A DNA stretch of 64,000 nt from Paenibacillus sp. 32352. GTDB taxonomy: Bacteria; Bacillota; Bacilli; Paenibacillales; NBRC-103111. Below the pieces are notes generated by a model. The model searched no databases. It was not told the DNA's origin and was given only the letters and a program-made list of their open reading frames with translations. Position numbers and translations under genes: made by a program. Shown piece after piece: positions 24,300-32,732 of the stretch (the first letter of the stretch is position 1; every line of letters begins with the position of its first letter). The stretch lies in NCBI RefSeq assembly GCF_002042965.1, contig NZ_MZNT01000020.1:62001-126000 (forward strand), written 5' to 3'.

Positions 24300-24913
24300 C
24301 TTATCTGACTTTTGACGATGGTCCTGCCCGCTATACAGGAGCCATTCTGGATCAGCTAAGGGAGCATGGGGTTAAGGCGACCTTTTTTGTCCTTGGCAAC
24401 CGTACTCCCAAAGGAATTCGCTTGTATAAAAGAATGGTACAAGAAGGCCATGCCATCGGCAATCATACGTTTTCTCACAATTATCCGGTCATTTACAGCT
24501 CCATATCGGCATTTCTTAAGGATTTCCGTAAGCTGGAGTCCCTATTGCAGCGACAAGTACATGTAAAGCCGAAGATCTTTCGATTTCCAGGAGGGTCCCA
24601 AAACGCAGTGAACCCGTTGTATGGGAATAGGGCCCAGATGACCAAGGTGAACCAAGTCATGACGAGAAGAGGATACCGGTATTTTGACTGGAATGTCGAG
24701 TCCGGCGACTCCGAAATCCCTCGTCCCACCACGGAAGCTATGATTCGCAATGTACTGCGCGGCAGCAAAAACAAACGTAAAATCATCGTCCTATTCCATG
24801 ATTTCAACCCCAATACGCCCAAATGCCTGCCGGCTGTAATCAAAGGGCTGAGGAGGCAAGGCTTTAGATTCCAGGTACTAACTAAAAAATCATTTACCGT
24901 TCGTTTTCGTTAA
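24290..24913 (+). CDS. NodB polysaccharide deacetylase with probable AUU start
   Basis: A 207-aa deacetylase with an intact canonical motif 1, TFDDGP (residues 7-12), followed by the zinc motif GNHTFSHN, RFPGGS and LFHDFN. These complete active-site motifs make it the most classical of the three deacetylases here. No ATG, GTG or TTG can start it: the frame has a stop at 24275-24277, and TFDDG follows 30 bases later. AGGAGG at 24276-24281 is exactly 8 bases before ATT at 24290, giving (M)KVAYLTFDDGP. The first conventional start, at 24422, would remove the catalytic motif. It overlaps the glycosyltransferase gene by 10 bases and is translationally coupled to it. Confidence 0.88.
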   Translation: MKVAYLTFDDGPARYTGAILDQLREHGVKATFFVLGNRTPKGIRLYKRMVQEGHAIGNHTFSHNYPVIYSSISAFLKDFRKLESLLQRQVHVKPKIFRFPGGSQNAVNPLYGNRAQMTKVNQVMTRRGYRYFDWNVESGDSEIPRPTTEAMIRNVLRGSKNKRKIIVLFHDFNPNTPKCLPAVIKGLRRQGFRFQVLTKKSFTVRFR

Positions 24914-24990
24914 TCAGGAACATGAAAGTTATTTTTACCTTCCTATGGTATTATGGTTCTAATACTTTGAATAACAGGACTGATACCAAA

Positions 24991-25722
24991 ATGAAGCGAA
25001 GCCGCAGGACGTTGCCAGAAACGGAATACCGCGCTATTTTGCGGGCAGCAGACGATATCATTGCCCAAGGCGGAAGGACGTTGCTTGTCAAAATATTGAA
25101 GGGCTCGAAAGAGCGGAAAGTATTGGAGCTAGGATTGGATCAAAACCCTTCTTATGGTTTCTACAGGGATCTTACGTTGGAGCAGATCATGGACAAAGTG
25201 GATACTATGATAGACACGGGATTTTTGGGGACGGAAAGACAGGGTAAGCTGCCCATGATCATTTTCACACCGTATGGATGGGCTGTCGAACGAGAACAGC
25301 GCGCCCAAGAGTTTTTACAAGAGTGGGATCATTGGCTTGAGCATAACGTAACACCGGTCAGTATGGAATATTTGAAAGAACGGAACCGGGGGATGATGCT
25401 CCTGTTTCTGTATAAAATCTTGTGCTCCGCTAATAAGAAATACATTCCTTACTTGAGATTGTGGGAGCAGGTGGAATTCAAGAAGGTTCAGAGGGAGATT
25501 CGGCATGTGATTGAAGCGTTGGAGCAACGTGAGGGAATGAATGATAAGCAGTGGGGCCAGTTGGTGGGTGAGATGGCCCACTCCTTGCTCCTTCGGTCGG
25601 ACAATCCCATTATATTAGCATGTGGGAAGTGCGGGAATCCGTTCTTATTGGACGAGTCGAATCCGGATTATTACACGAACGAAGGACTGCAATTTCCTCA
25701 ACGGTGCCCTCAATGCCTGTAG
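24991..25722 (+). CDS. RQC-minor-1 family DNA-binding protein
   Basis: A 243-aa protein whose central segment (GRTLLVKILKGSKERKVLELGLDQNPSYGFY) resembles a stand-alone RecQ C-terminal winged-helix domain of the RQC-minor type. The C-terminus has a zinc-ribbon-like pair CGKCG and CPQC. The role is unknown; RQC domains bind DNA duplex ends and G-quadruplexes in RecQ helicases. A longer reading from 24922 adds a hydrophobic stretch without a usable ribosome binding site, so the ATG at 24991 is chosen. Confidence 0.72.
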   Translation: MKRSRRTLPETEYRAILRAADDIIAQGGRTLLVKILKGSKERKVLELGLDQNPSYGFYRDLTLEQIMDKVDTMIDTGFLGTERQGKLPMIIFTPYGWAVEREQRAQEFLQEWDHWLEHNVTPVSMEYLKERNRGMMLLFLYKILCSANKKYIPYLRLWEQVEFKKVQREIRHVIEALEQREGMNDKQWGQLVGEMAHSLLLRSDNPIILACGKCGNPFLLDESNPDYYTNEGLQFPQRCPQCL

Positions 25723-25822
25723 CACAAGTGCTTTTAAATAAAGATGATGTTCAGTCCGCATGGTCTGGAGCGAGCGAAGGGAGTACGGGGATCAAATCCG
25801 CCGCCTCCCTGACGTCTCGGGA

Positions 25823-26956
25823 TTAATATTCGATTTTGAGGCTCTCTCCGTCTACATATACGCCTTGGGAACGGGTAATCGGCAGCTTGTGCTCTGCTGA
25901 AAAGCCGATGGTTTCCCCGTCCCTTAAAGTGACGTTGCTTTCCACGATATATGCGGAAATATCGATCAGAAAATCACGCAGATCGGCAGGAGAAGCCTGA
26001 CTGTCCAGCACTTCGATCTCTTCCTTGCCGAATGGCCGCAGTCCACAGGTATATCCATTCATTCCCGACTCCGTTCTGACAAGACCAAAGTGAACCAGAT
26101 TCAATAAAGGAAACGTATCCTCCGTCTTCATCAGCTCAGCCATTTCCACATAAAGCTCCGGCTGGAATACGGTACCCGACGAATAGAATCCGATTGCGTT
26201 CGGAAGCTTCAAGCAGCTGGCCGCCAGCTTGGTGTACAGCCTGCCGCTATCCAACGGAGAGCCGGAGCGGGTAAATACAGCCAGAATGATTTGGGCCACA
26301 TGGGTTTTGGTAACGTCAGCGGCCTCCCGCCAGAGATAGTTGCCTCCTGCATAATGCTCTGCCTCCCCGTCTGGAATTGGAGCATCCACAAAGCTTATAG
26401 CGGCAGTGAAGCCGTCCGTTTCAAAAACGAGGATTCCTTCCTTTTCTTCCTCAGGGCCCTCACCTTCCCCTGATGCTGATGAACAAGAGATATTCCAATC
26501 CTTCATCAGGTTCTCTTTGACCTGATCCAGATCGCATTCCGGAGAGTTCAGCAGCACGAACCCGTTAAATAAACCTCCGGAGGGCTCGTCCTGAGACTCC
26601 GTGGCGTCCTCTTGCGTTTGAGTCGCCTCGATTGCTGCCGCCTGCTTCATCCAATACTCGCGGATCATTTCTACCATAGCTATAGCTTCCTGCTTCGCAG
26701 TAGCCGGGTCATAGGGCTGCATCTCACTGAAGATATGGCCGCAATGCTCCGTATCCGATGGATGCTCATAGCCGCCGCAGACACCAAGGAGCCATTTTCC
26801 CAGCCATGTTTTTTTGTACTTGAAGATGTAGTAGTGCATACCATGCAAATCGAATTCGCCTGCAATTTCAATTTTGCTAGGTTTTTGGCCGAGCTCTCGT
26901 TCATCCGACAGCCAATTGATCATAGATTGCATAGCAGCTTGCTGCTGGGATGTCAT
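25823..26956 (-). CDS. DUF4261 domain-containing protein
   Basis: A 377-aa cytoplasmic protein. Residues 1-110 form an N-terminal domain of unknown function ending in an acidic, Gln/Glu-rich linker (about 110-128). The remainder carries the DUF4261 pattern: GFVLLNSPECDLDQV, AISFVDAPIPDGEAE, GNYLWREAADVTKTHVAQIILAV and a C-terminal LRDFLIDISAYI region. The function of the family is not known. It is convergent with the RQC-minor gene and divergent from the PrpR-like regulator. No operon partners. Confidence 0.8.
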   Translation of the reverse strand: MTSQQQAAMQSMINWLSDERELGQKPSKIEIAGEFDLHGMHYYIFKYKKTWLGKWLLGVCGGYEHPSDTEHCGHIFSEMQPYDPATAKQEAIAMVEMIREYWMKQAAAIEATQTQEDATESQDEPSGGLFNGFVLLNSPECDLDQVKENLMKDWNISCSSASGEGEGPEEEKEGILVFETDGFTAAISFVDAPIPDGEAEHYAGGNYLWREAADVTKTHVAQIILAVFTRSGSPLDSGRLYTKLAASCLKLPNAIGFYSSGTVFQPELYVEMAELMKTEDTFPLLNLVHFGLVRTESGMNGYTCGLRPFGKEEIEVLDSQASPADLRDFLIDISAYIVESNVTLRDGETIGFSAEHKLPITRSQGVYVDGESLKIEY

Positions 26957-27079
26957 TTAATCCTCTCCCTGGTTAAGTTAAGTTCTCTATTCTTGTATAT
27001 ACTAGCAGCAGTTGGATGTAAATGGGACTAAAAGATTAACCTTCTTTCCCGTGTTGACCGCAGGATCTCTGATGGAATC

Positions 27080-27129
27080 GTTGCAATAAGCCACACCAAA
27101 TTGACACTATGGAGATGAATCAGTATATT
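27080..27129 (+). promoter_or_regulatory. Promoter and probable autoregulatory site of the PrpR-like regulator
   Basis: TTGACA at 27101-27106 and TATATT at 27124-27129 are separated by 17 bases, a good sigma-A promoter. Directly upstream, GTTGC-AATAA-GCCAC (27080-27094) matches, with one mismatch, the GTTGC-N5-GCAAC dyad found twice before the downstream operon. Confidence 0.7.
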
Positions 27130-27196
27130 TTAGCTATAAAGTGAACGAAAATAAATCAATATATCGTTCCTGTGAGGTTTAGAAGAGGGGCATTCT

Positions 27197-28987
27197 ATGA
27201 AAAAAATAAAGGCATTGGTCATCGCGCCCTACCGCGGGTTGGTGGAGCTGACCTCCAATCTCAAAGATCAACTGGATGATTTTGAAGTAACGGTGATACA
27301 AGGCGATTTGTCGGAGCCTTTGCCTGTTCATCAATATGAGAAGGAAGGCTATGACATCATTATTAGCCGTGGCGGGACGGCCAGACTGATCCGTAAGCTC
27401 AGCTCACTTCCGGTAGTGGAGATCAAAATATCCGGCTTTGACATTTTGCGGCTAATCACGCTGCTGAAGGAATACAAAATTCCTATTGAAATGATAGGAT
27501 TTCCTAATATTATCGAGGCGGTTGTCGCCGTATCACGGCTGCTGGATGTCGATATTCCCTATACGATCATTAACGAGCAGGATGATGTGAACGAGGTCCT
27601 TGAGGCGGCACGGAGCAAAGGGGCACTTGTGATTGTCGGCGGGACGAATACGGTGCGGCTGGCCAAGGAGCAAGGGCTTCAGGGCATTCTGATCACGTCC
27701 GGTAAAGAATCCGTGCTGGAGGCGTTCGAGAACGCGAGAAATGTGTGCCAGGCCGTCAGTTGCTACAAAGCTGAGGGGCAGATGCTGAACTCGCTCGCTC
27801 AAGGTGCGGAACAGGGGATGGCGGTGATGCAGACCGGCGGCAGACTGCATTATATGAATGCTGCGTTCCGGGATATGCTGGGCATTCGCCACGATCAAGA
27901 TGCGGATGTCATAATGCGGCAGAGGTTCCCCAAATTGCTTGCTATGATGCAAAAGTCAGGCGGCAAGGTTGGTGAAGCCTCCTCCTTCGAGCTGTACGAC
28001 ATGACGTTCCGTCATAAGCTTACTGTGATCCGGGGGGAAGGGGAGCCGGAGGCTGCGTTTAATCTCTATGTGCGTCCGGTAACGGATAACGAGAACGATA
28101 TTCAGGTTCGGCGGTTGGAGCCGTTTATTGAGACGTTTCCTCATCTGATTCGGGCCCGCTCCGATTTCCAGGAAGCACTTGCCTCAGCTGCGGAACGGCT
28201 GCAGCGGGTACGACCTCTCGCCGTATACGGAGAGCAGGGAACAGGAAAACGGATTTTTGCGGGCACGGTATGGCGGCAGCTGCATCCTGAAGGAGGCGAG
28301 CTGCTGGAGGTGAACGTTGTACGAGGCTCCGAGGAAGCCTTCATGCACTTGAAGCATCTGCTGGGAGAGGCTCTGCCTGGCAGCATGATCTATTTGCGCG
28401 GTGCGGAACGGCTCTCGCCCAAATACCAGAGAAGGCTGGCGGAGTCGGTGCCCCAATGCGCTGCATACCTGATCTGCTCCTTCGAGAAAGCGCCCGGGCA
28501 GCTGCGGGAGGAAGGGCTTCTGGAGCCGGAGCTGCTCTCGCTGATCGAAGGGGCAGCCGTCGAGATGAAGCCGCTCCGAACAAATCCTCAGGAGCTGGAG
28601 GAGCTGATCCGTATTTTTATTTCGGAGAATAACGAGAAATACGGCAAGCAGGTTGTCGGCATTCGTCCTAAAGCACAGGAAGCGCTCTACGAATACCCGT
28701 GGAAGGGTAATCTGATAGAGCTTCGAGACACGGTGAAAGAGCTGGTAAAAGCGGCAGAAGGCGAGTATATCGACGAAGAGCTTCTCACTGTGCTGGAAAA
28801 GCAAAGAATCGGGCACGGCCCGGCAAGCGGCGCCCGTACGATTAATCTGGATCAGCCTCTGCAGAGTATCCAGAAGGAGATCATTCAGCTGGTGCTCCAG
28901 GAGGAGAACATGAATCAGTCCCGTGCAGCCAAAAGGCTCGGGATTAATCGTTCAACGCTGTGGAGAATATTGAAGGATCCGATATAA
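27197..28987 (+). CDS. PrpR-N domain regulator with degenerate AAA domain (no GAFTGA)
   Basis: A 596-aa regulator built like a sigma-54 activator of the PrpR type: PrpR N-terminal sensor (about 1-190, with YDIIISRGGTARLIR and VVGGTNTVRLAKEQG), a PAS-like segment (about 200-310), an AAA domain with intact Walker A GEQGTGK (about 343-349), and a C-terminal Fis-type HTH NQSRAAKRLGINRSTLWRIL. The AAA domain lacks the GAFTGA loop that contacts sigma-54, and the Walker B region reads YLRGAE without the acidic pair. It therefore probably works without sigma-54, as TyrR does. It lies just upstream of the acid-sugar operon, which it probably controls. Confidence 0.88.
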   Translation: MKKIKALVIAPYRGLVELTSNLKDQLDDFEVTVIQGDLSEPLPVHQYEKEGYDIIISRGGTARLIRKLSSLPVVEIKISGFDILRLITLLKEYKIPIEMIGFPNIIEAVVAVSRLLDVDIPYTIINEQDDVNEVLEAARSKGALVIVGGTNTVRLAKEQGLQGILITSGKESVLEAFENARNVCQAVSCYKAEGQMLNSLAQGAEQGMAVMQTGGRLHYMNAAFRDMLGIRHDQDADVIMRQRFPKLLAMMQKSGGKVGEASSFELYDMTFRHKLTVIRGEGEPEAAFNLYVRPVTDNENDIQVRRLEPFIETFPHLIRARSDFQEALASAAERLQRVRPLAVYGEQGTGKRIFAGTVWRQLHPEGGELLEVNVVRGSEEAFMHLKHLLGEALPGSMIYLRGAERLSPKYQRRLAESVPQCAAYLICSFEKAPGQLREEGLLEPELLSLIEGAAVEMKPLRTNPQELEELIRIFISENNEKYGKQVVGIRPKAQEALYEYPWKGNLIELRDTVKELVKAAEGEYIDEELLTVLEKQRIGHGPASGARTINLDQPLQSIQKEIIQLVLQEENMNQSRAAKRLGINRSTLWRILKDPI

Positions 28988-29011
28988 AACATTAGAAGTG
29001 TGGTGTGCATT

Positions 29012-29042
29012 AAGCCCTATATCCAGTCCGGATGTAGGGTTA
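29012..29042 (+). terminator. Terminator after the PrpR-like regulator
   Basis: CCCTATATCC pairs with GGATGTAGGG (10 bp, one G-U), followed by TTATTT. Confidence 0.7.
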
Positions 29043-29047
29043 TTTGT

Positions 29048-29084
29048 GTTGCAAATCGCAACTATATATGTTGCGTAATGCAAC
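29048..29084. promoter_or_regulatory. Tandem GTTGC-N5-GCAAC operators
   Basis: Two perfect dyads: GTTGCAAATCGCAAC (29048-29062) and GTTGCGTAATGCAAC (29070-29084). Centres are 22 bp apart, two helical turns, so two dimers would sit on the same DNA face. They lie about 70-110 bp upstream of the predicted start site of the operon and probably bind the PrpR-like regulator. Confidence 0.8.
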
Positions 29085-29121
29085 AATTAGAAAGTATATG
29101 ATGCAAAATACAATAAAAATG

Positions 29122-29150
29122 TTGATATTTCGAACTATATTATTTATAAT
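29122..29150 (+). promoter_or_regulatory. Sigma-A promoter of the acid-sugar operon
   Basis: TTGATA (29122-29127), 17 bases, TATAAT (29145-29150). No sigma-54 -24/-12 element (TGGCAC-N5-TTGC) was found in this gap. Confidence 0.8.
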
Positions 29151-29228
29151 TCATTACGAAAGACATATTGATGATAACTGTTGTGAAATAAAACGTTTTT
29201 ATAGGATGGGAAATAGAAGGAGGCCTTT

Positions 29229-30113
29229 ATGGTGGAATTAAAAGGGATTATTCCTGCTATGCTGACACCGCTTACGGAAGATCAGAAGGTTAACGAGCCC
29301 GTGGTACGCCAGTTGACGAACCGGCTTATTGAATCCGGGGTTCATGGGATTTTTATTCTCGGAACGAACGGCGAATTCCATTTGCTCTCTACGGAAGAGA
29401 AGCTGGCTATGGCTCGCATCGTGATAGAAGAGGTAAAAGGCAGAGTTCCCGTGATCGTTGGTACTGGGGGCGGGACGACGGAGGAAGTGATTGAGCTTTC
29501 CAGACAGATGGAGCAATTGGGAGCCGATGCGGTTTCGATTATTACGCCCTTCTTCATAGCGCCTTCACAAGAGGAGCTCATCGTTCATTATACCCGAATC
29601 GCCGAATCGACGAAGCTGCCGATCGTGCTGTACAACATTCCTTCAAGAACCGGTGTAAACCTGGAGCCGGAGACGGCAGCCGTCTTGGCCAAGCTTCCTA
29701 ACATTGTCGGTATTAAGGACAGCAGCGGCAATTTCGCCAATATCGAGAATTACATTAAGGCAACCCAAGGCGAAGCTTTTACCGTCTTCGCAGGCACGGA
29801 TTCGCTGATTTTGAAAACATTGCTTGCCGGCGGCGTGGGTGCGGTGGCCGCGACAGCCAATATGCTTCCTGAAACCGTTGTATCGATCTACAATCACTGG
29901 CAGAACGGCAATATCGAAGAAGCACAAAAAGCGCAGGACGCGCTTCAGCCGCTTCGCGATACGTTTGCTCTGGGGACGCTCCCATCCGTTTTGAAAAAGG
30001 CCGTAGAATTGAGCGGTATTCCGGTAGGACCGCCGAAATCGCCTGTATCTGTTGTTTCGGGAGAGGCGCTGAAGAAGATTCAGGCTATGGTGGATTCCTA
30101 TCAAAGCCGTTAA
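29229..30113 (+). CDS. DapA-family pyruvate-dependent aldolase/synthase
   Basis: A 294-aa class I aldolase of the dihydrodipicolinate synthase family. The Schiff-base Lys163 is in VGIKDSSGN, and Tyr135 in LYNIPSRTG. The GTTGE motif of true DapA reads GTNGE, a change common in family members acting on other 2-keto acids, so lysine biosynthesis is unlikely. Context is a catabolic acid-sugar operon. Family members cleave or form 2-keto-3-deoxy acids to give pyruvate plus an aldehyde, and the following alcohol dehydrogenase could reduce that aldehyde. Substrate is inferred only in this general sense. AAGGAGG precedes the ATG. First gene of the operon. Confidence 0.87.
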   Translation: MVELKGIIPAMLTPLTEDQKVNEPVVRQLTNRLIESGVHGIFILGTNGEFHLLSTEEKLAMARIVIEEVKGRVPVIVGTGGGTTEEVIELSRQMEQLGADAVSIITPFFIAPSQEELIVHYTRIAESTKLPIVLYNIPSRTGVNLEPETAAVLAKLPNIVGIKDSSGNFANIENYIKATQGEAFTVFAGTDSLILKTLLAGGVGAVAATANMLPETVVSIYNHWQNGNIEEAQKAQDALQPLRDTFALGTLPSVLKKAVELSGIPVGPPKSPVSVVSGEALKKIQAMVDSYQSR

Positions 30114-30151
30114 ATCTCAGTTGTTTCAAATCCATCCAAGGGGTTGAATTC

Positions 30152-31318
30152 ATGAAAACGCTGTACCAGTTTCAAACCGCAGATCATATTATCGCAGGGC
30201 GAAACTCGCTGCAAAGCGTGGGAGAGCATCTGCACCTTACCGGCGTCGATGTGAAATCGGTGCTTATCCTTACACAGCCTTCGATTAAATCATTAGGCTT
30301 TGTCGATGCCTTGGTCAGCCAACTGGCAGCCAAGGGCGTGACGGCCGACGTTAATACAAACATTTTGCCGGAACCGACGGTAGAGAACATTGAGCAGGTG
30401 TTTGCCGGCATGGCGGACAAAGCTTACGATGTCTTGATCGGGTTCGGTGGGGGAAGCGTTCTCGATTCCGCCAAAATTTTGGCCGTTCTCGCTACGAACG
30501 AATGCTCCATCCGCGACCTGCTCGGAACGGATTTGGTCAAGAAGCCGGGAATCCCGACGATTCTGATTCCGACCACCTCAGGTACGGGGGCGGAGGTTAC
30601 TCCGAACGCTATCGTTACATTGCCTGACGAAGAGCTGAAGATAGGCATCGTCAGCAAGCATATGCTTCCAAAGGTCGTCTTCCTTGATCCGATGCTGACA
30701 CTGGGATTGCCAAAGCCGATTACGGCGGCTACTGGAATGGATGCGTTCACCCATTCGCTTGAATCCTTCATTTCGAATAAAGCGAATCCGATCAGCGATA
30801 TGTTCGCGCTGGAATCGATTCGTCTGATTTCGTCCAGCATTGTGGAAGCTTATCAGAACGGAACTAACGTTGATGCCAGAGAAAAGATGCTGCTCGGCTC
30901 CATGTACGGCGGGATGGCATTGACGGCCGCGGGTACCGCAGCAGTTCATGCATTGGCCTATCCGCTCGGCGGCAAATTCAAAATCGCGCATGGCGTAGCC
31001 AATTCAATGCTGCTTCCGCATGTGATGGAGTTCAATATGGATGCGATTGAGGATCGGTTATATCAAGTGGCTGAACCTATGGGTATTCAGGTGCAAGGGC
31101 TGACATCCTCACAGGCCGCGGCCAAAGTGGTCGAGCGTATCGTCGATTGGACGACCGTTCTGGAAATACCGCAGGATTTGAGCAGCTTCGGAGTTAAGCC
31201 GGATGACGTACCTGAACTCGCCGTATCGGCGTCCAAAGTAACCCGCCTGCTGAATAATAATCCAAAAGAGCTCAGCCTGCAGGACATGGAAGCGATTTAC
31301 CGCAAATTACTGGCATAA
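30152..31318 (+). CDS. Iron-containing alcohol dehydrogenase
   Basis: A 388-aa group III metal-dependent dehydrogenase. NAD-binding GGGSVLDSAK, TTSGTGAEVTPNAIV, and metal-ligand regions GMDAFTHSLES and KIAHGVANSMLLPHV are present. It interconverts a primary alcohol and an aldehyde; candidates in this setting include glycolaldehyde, lactaldehyde or a semialdehyde released by the DapA-like aldolase. It follows that gene by 38 bases in the same operon. Family certain, substrate unknown. Confidence 0.92.
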   Translation: MKTLYQFQTADHIIAGRNSLQSVGEHLHLTGVDVKSVLILTQPSIKSLGFVDALVSQLAAKGVTADVNTNILPEPTVENIEQVFAGMADKAYDVLIGFGGGSVLDSAKILAVLATNECSIRDLLGTDLVKKPGIPTILIPTTSGTGAEVTPNAIVTLPDEELKIGIVSKHMLPKVVFLDPMLTLGLPKPITAATGMDAFTHSLESFISNKANPISDMFALESIRLISSSIVEAYQNGTNVDAREKMLLGSMYGGMALTAAGTAAVHALAYPLGGKFKIAHGVANSMLLPHVMEFNMDAIEDRLYQVAEPMGIQVQGLTSSQAAAKVVERIVDWTTVLEIPQDLSSFGVKPDDVPELAVSASKVTRLLNNNPKELSLQDMEAIYRKLLA

Positions 31319-31445
31319 CTAGATACAACGAAACGAAGTCATGGAAAATAATGCGGCTTCAGGCTACAGATTAGGAAAATTGGCATGAAGTGGTCGCAGC
31401 TTGGAGCCTGCATTTCCCATTTCCATGATAAAGGAGTGAACGGGC

Positions 31446-32732
31446 ATGAGAATATCTGTCATTTCGGATGATTTGACAGGTGCGAGCGACTGCGGCGGTC
31501 AGTTGATCCGCTATGGCTTCCAGGTATCGGTTATTTTGGAGCCGCAAGCAGAGGGCTTAAGAAGCAAGGACGCCGTCATCATCGATACGGACAGCCGATC
31601 CGTGACTTCCGAGGAGGCATACGGCAGGGTGAAGGAAGCCTGTGAATCGCTTCAGGGCGAGCCGTTCGATATCATTTATAAAAAAATCGATTCCACAATG
31701 AGAGGGAACATCGGGCAGGAAATCAACGCGGTATACGATGTGTTCCGTCCGGATCTTGTCGTCATCGCCCCGGGCTTTCCGCAGAACGGACGTACCATTG
31801 AGGAAGGCGTCATGTACCTGGGTGGCAAACCGCTTCATGAGACCGAAGTGGCGAGGGACCCGAAGACTCCGGTCCGCGACTCGCTCATCACGCGGCTCAT
31901 TCGGGAGCAGGCAGGCAGGGAGGTCGGGCACTTGTCCCGCGGCGATCTGCAGCAAACGTCGGAGCATGTGGCTGCCAAGCTCACTTCGATGCAGGAGCGG
32001 GGCGTCGTGTACGTAGTGGCGGATTCGGCAGACGTCTCCGATCTGGAGCGGCTTGTCCGGCATATGCTGGGCACCGGTAAGTCGGTTATCTGGGTAGGCT
32101 CGGCCGGACTTATGAATGTGCTGCCCCTGGCTTATGGGCTCGAGCCGGAGCCGAAGCCGGTTACGATCCCGGCTCATGGAACGCCGGTCCTCCTTGTTGT
32201 AGGCAGCGTAAGCGCTATCGGCCGCAAGCAGCTGGAACGGCTGCTTCAGGAGCCGGATGTGGCCGGAATCGAGATTCGGTCGGAGGAGATCATCCGGGAG
32301 GAGGCTTCCAGAGAAGCCGAATGGAGCCGTGTGCTTCTGGAAGCGGAGGCCGCCCTAAAGTCGGGGCGTCATATCGCGCTGTATTCCTCCAACGATGTTG
32401 ATCGGACGCAGCGGCTCGGGCGGGAGTTCGGCTACAACCTTGTCGACATCAGCAATCGGATTTCTCGAGTGCTTGGGGAGTGGGCGATGGCGCTTGCAGA
32501 TCAATATGATCTGCGCCGCATGTTCCTGACAGGCGGCGATACGGCACGCCAAGTATTCCAGCAGCTGAAGGCGGATGAGTTCCATCTGCTGGATGAAGTC
32601 GAATCGGGGATTCCTCTTGGAGCCGTTCGTATATCGGGGAAGGATATCTATGCCGTAACCAAGGCAGGAAATTTCGGCTCGGAGTCAGCTATGATCAAGG
32701 CTGCCCGCAAGCTGCAAGGAGGAGAACTATGA
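31446..32732 (+). CDS. Four-carbon acid sugar kinase (DUF1537)
   Basis: A 428-aa kinase of the family shown to phosphorylate four-carbon sugar acids such as D-threonate, L-threonate or D-erythronate. The N-terminal domain carries ISDDLTGASDCGGQ and IIYKKIDSTMRGNIG; the C-terminal ATP-binding domain contains MFLTGGDTARQVF and GKDIYAVTKAGNFG. The next gene, a PdxA-type dehydrogenase overlapping by 4 bases, is the known partner that oxidises the 4-phosphate product. A 127-base gap precedes it, with AAGGAG before the ATG. Confidence 0.92.
   Translation: MRISVISDDLTGASDCGGQLIRYGFQVSVILEPQAEGLRSKDAVIIDTDSRSVTSEEAYGRVKEACESLQGEPFDIIYKKIDSTMRGNIGQEINAVYDVFRPDLVVIAPGFPQNGRTIEEGVMYLGGKPLHETEVARDPKTPVRDSLITRLIREQAGREVGHLSRGDLQQTSEHVAAKLTSMQERGVVYVVADSADVSDLERLVRHMLGTGKSVIWVGSAGLMNVLPLAYGLEPEPKPVTIPAHGTPVLLVVGSVSAIGRKQLERLLQEPDVAGIEIRSEEIIREEASREAEWSRVLLEAEAALKSGRHIALYSSNDVDRTQRLGREFGYNLVDISNRISRVLGEWAMALADQYDLRRMFLTGGDTARQVFQQLKADEFHLLDEVESGIPLGAVRISGKDIYAVTKAGNFGSESAMIKAARKLQGGEL

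Noticed and set aside
28988..29228. Sigma-54 promoter for the acid-sugar operon
   Set aside because: No TGGCAC-N5-TTGC-like element was found, while a near-consensus sigma-A promoter is present and the regulator lacks GAFTGA.
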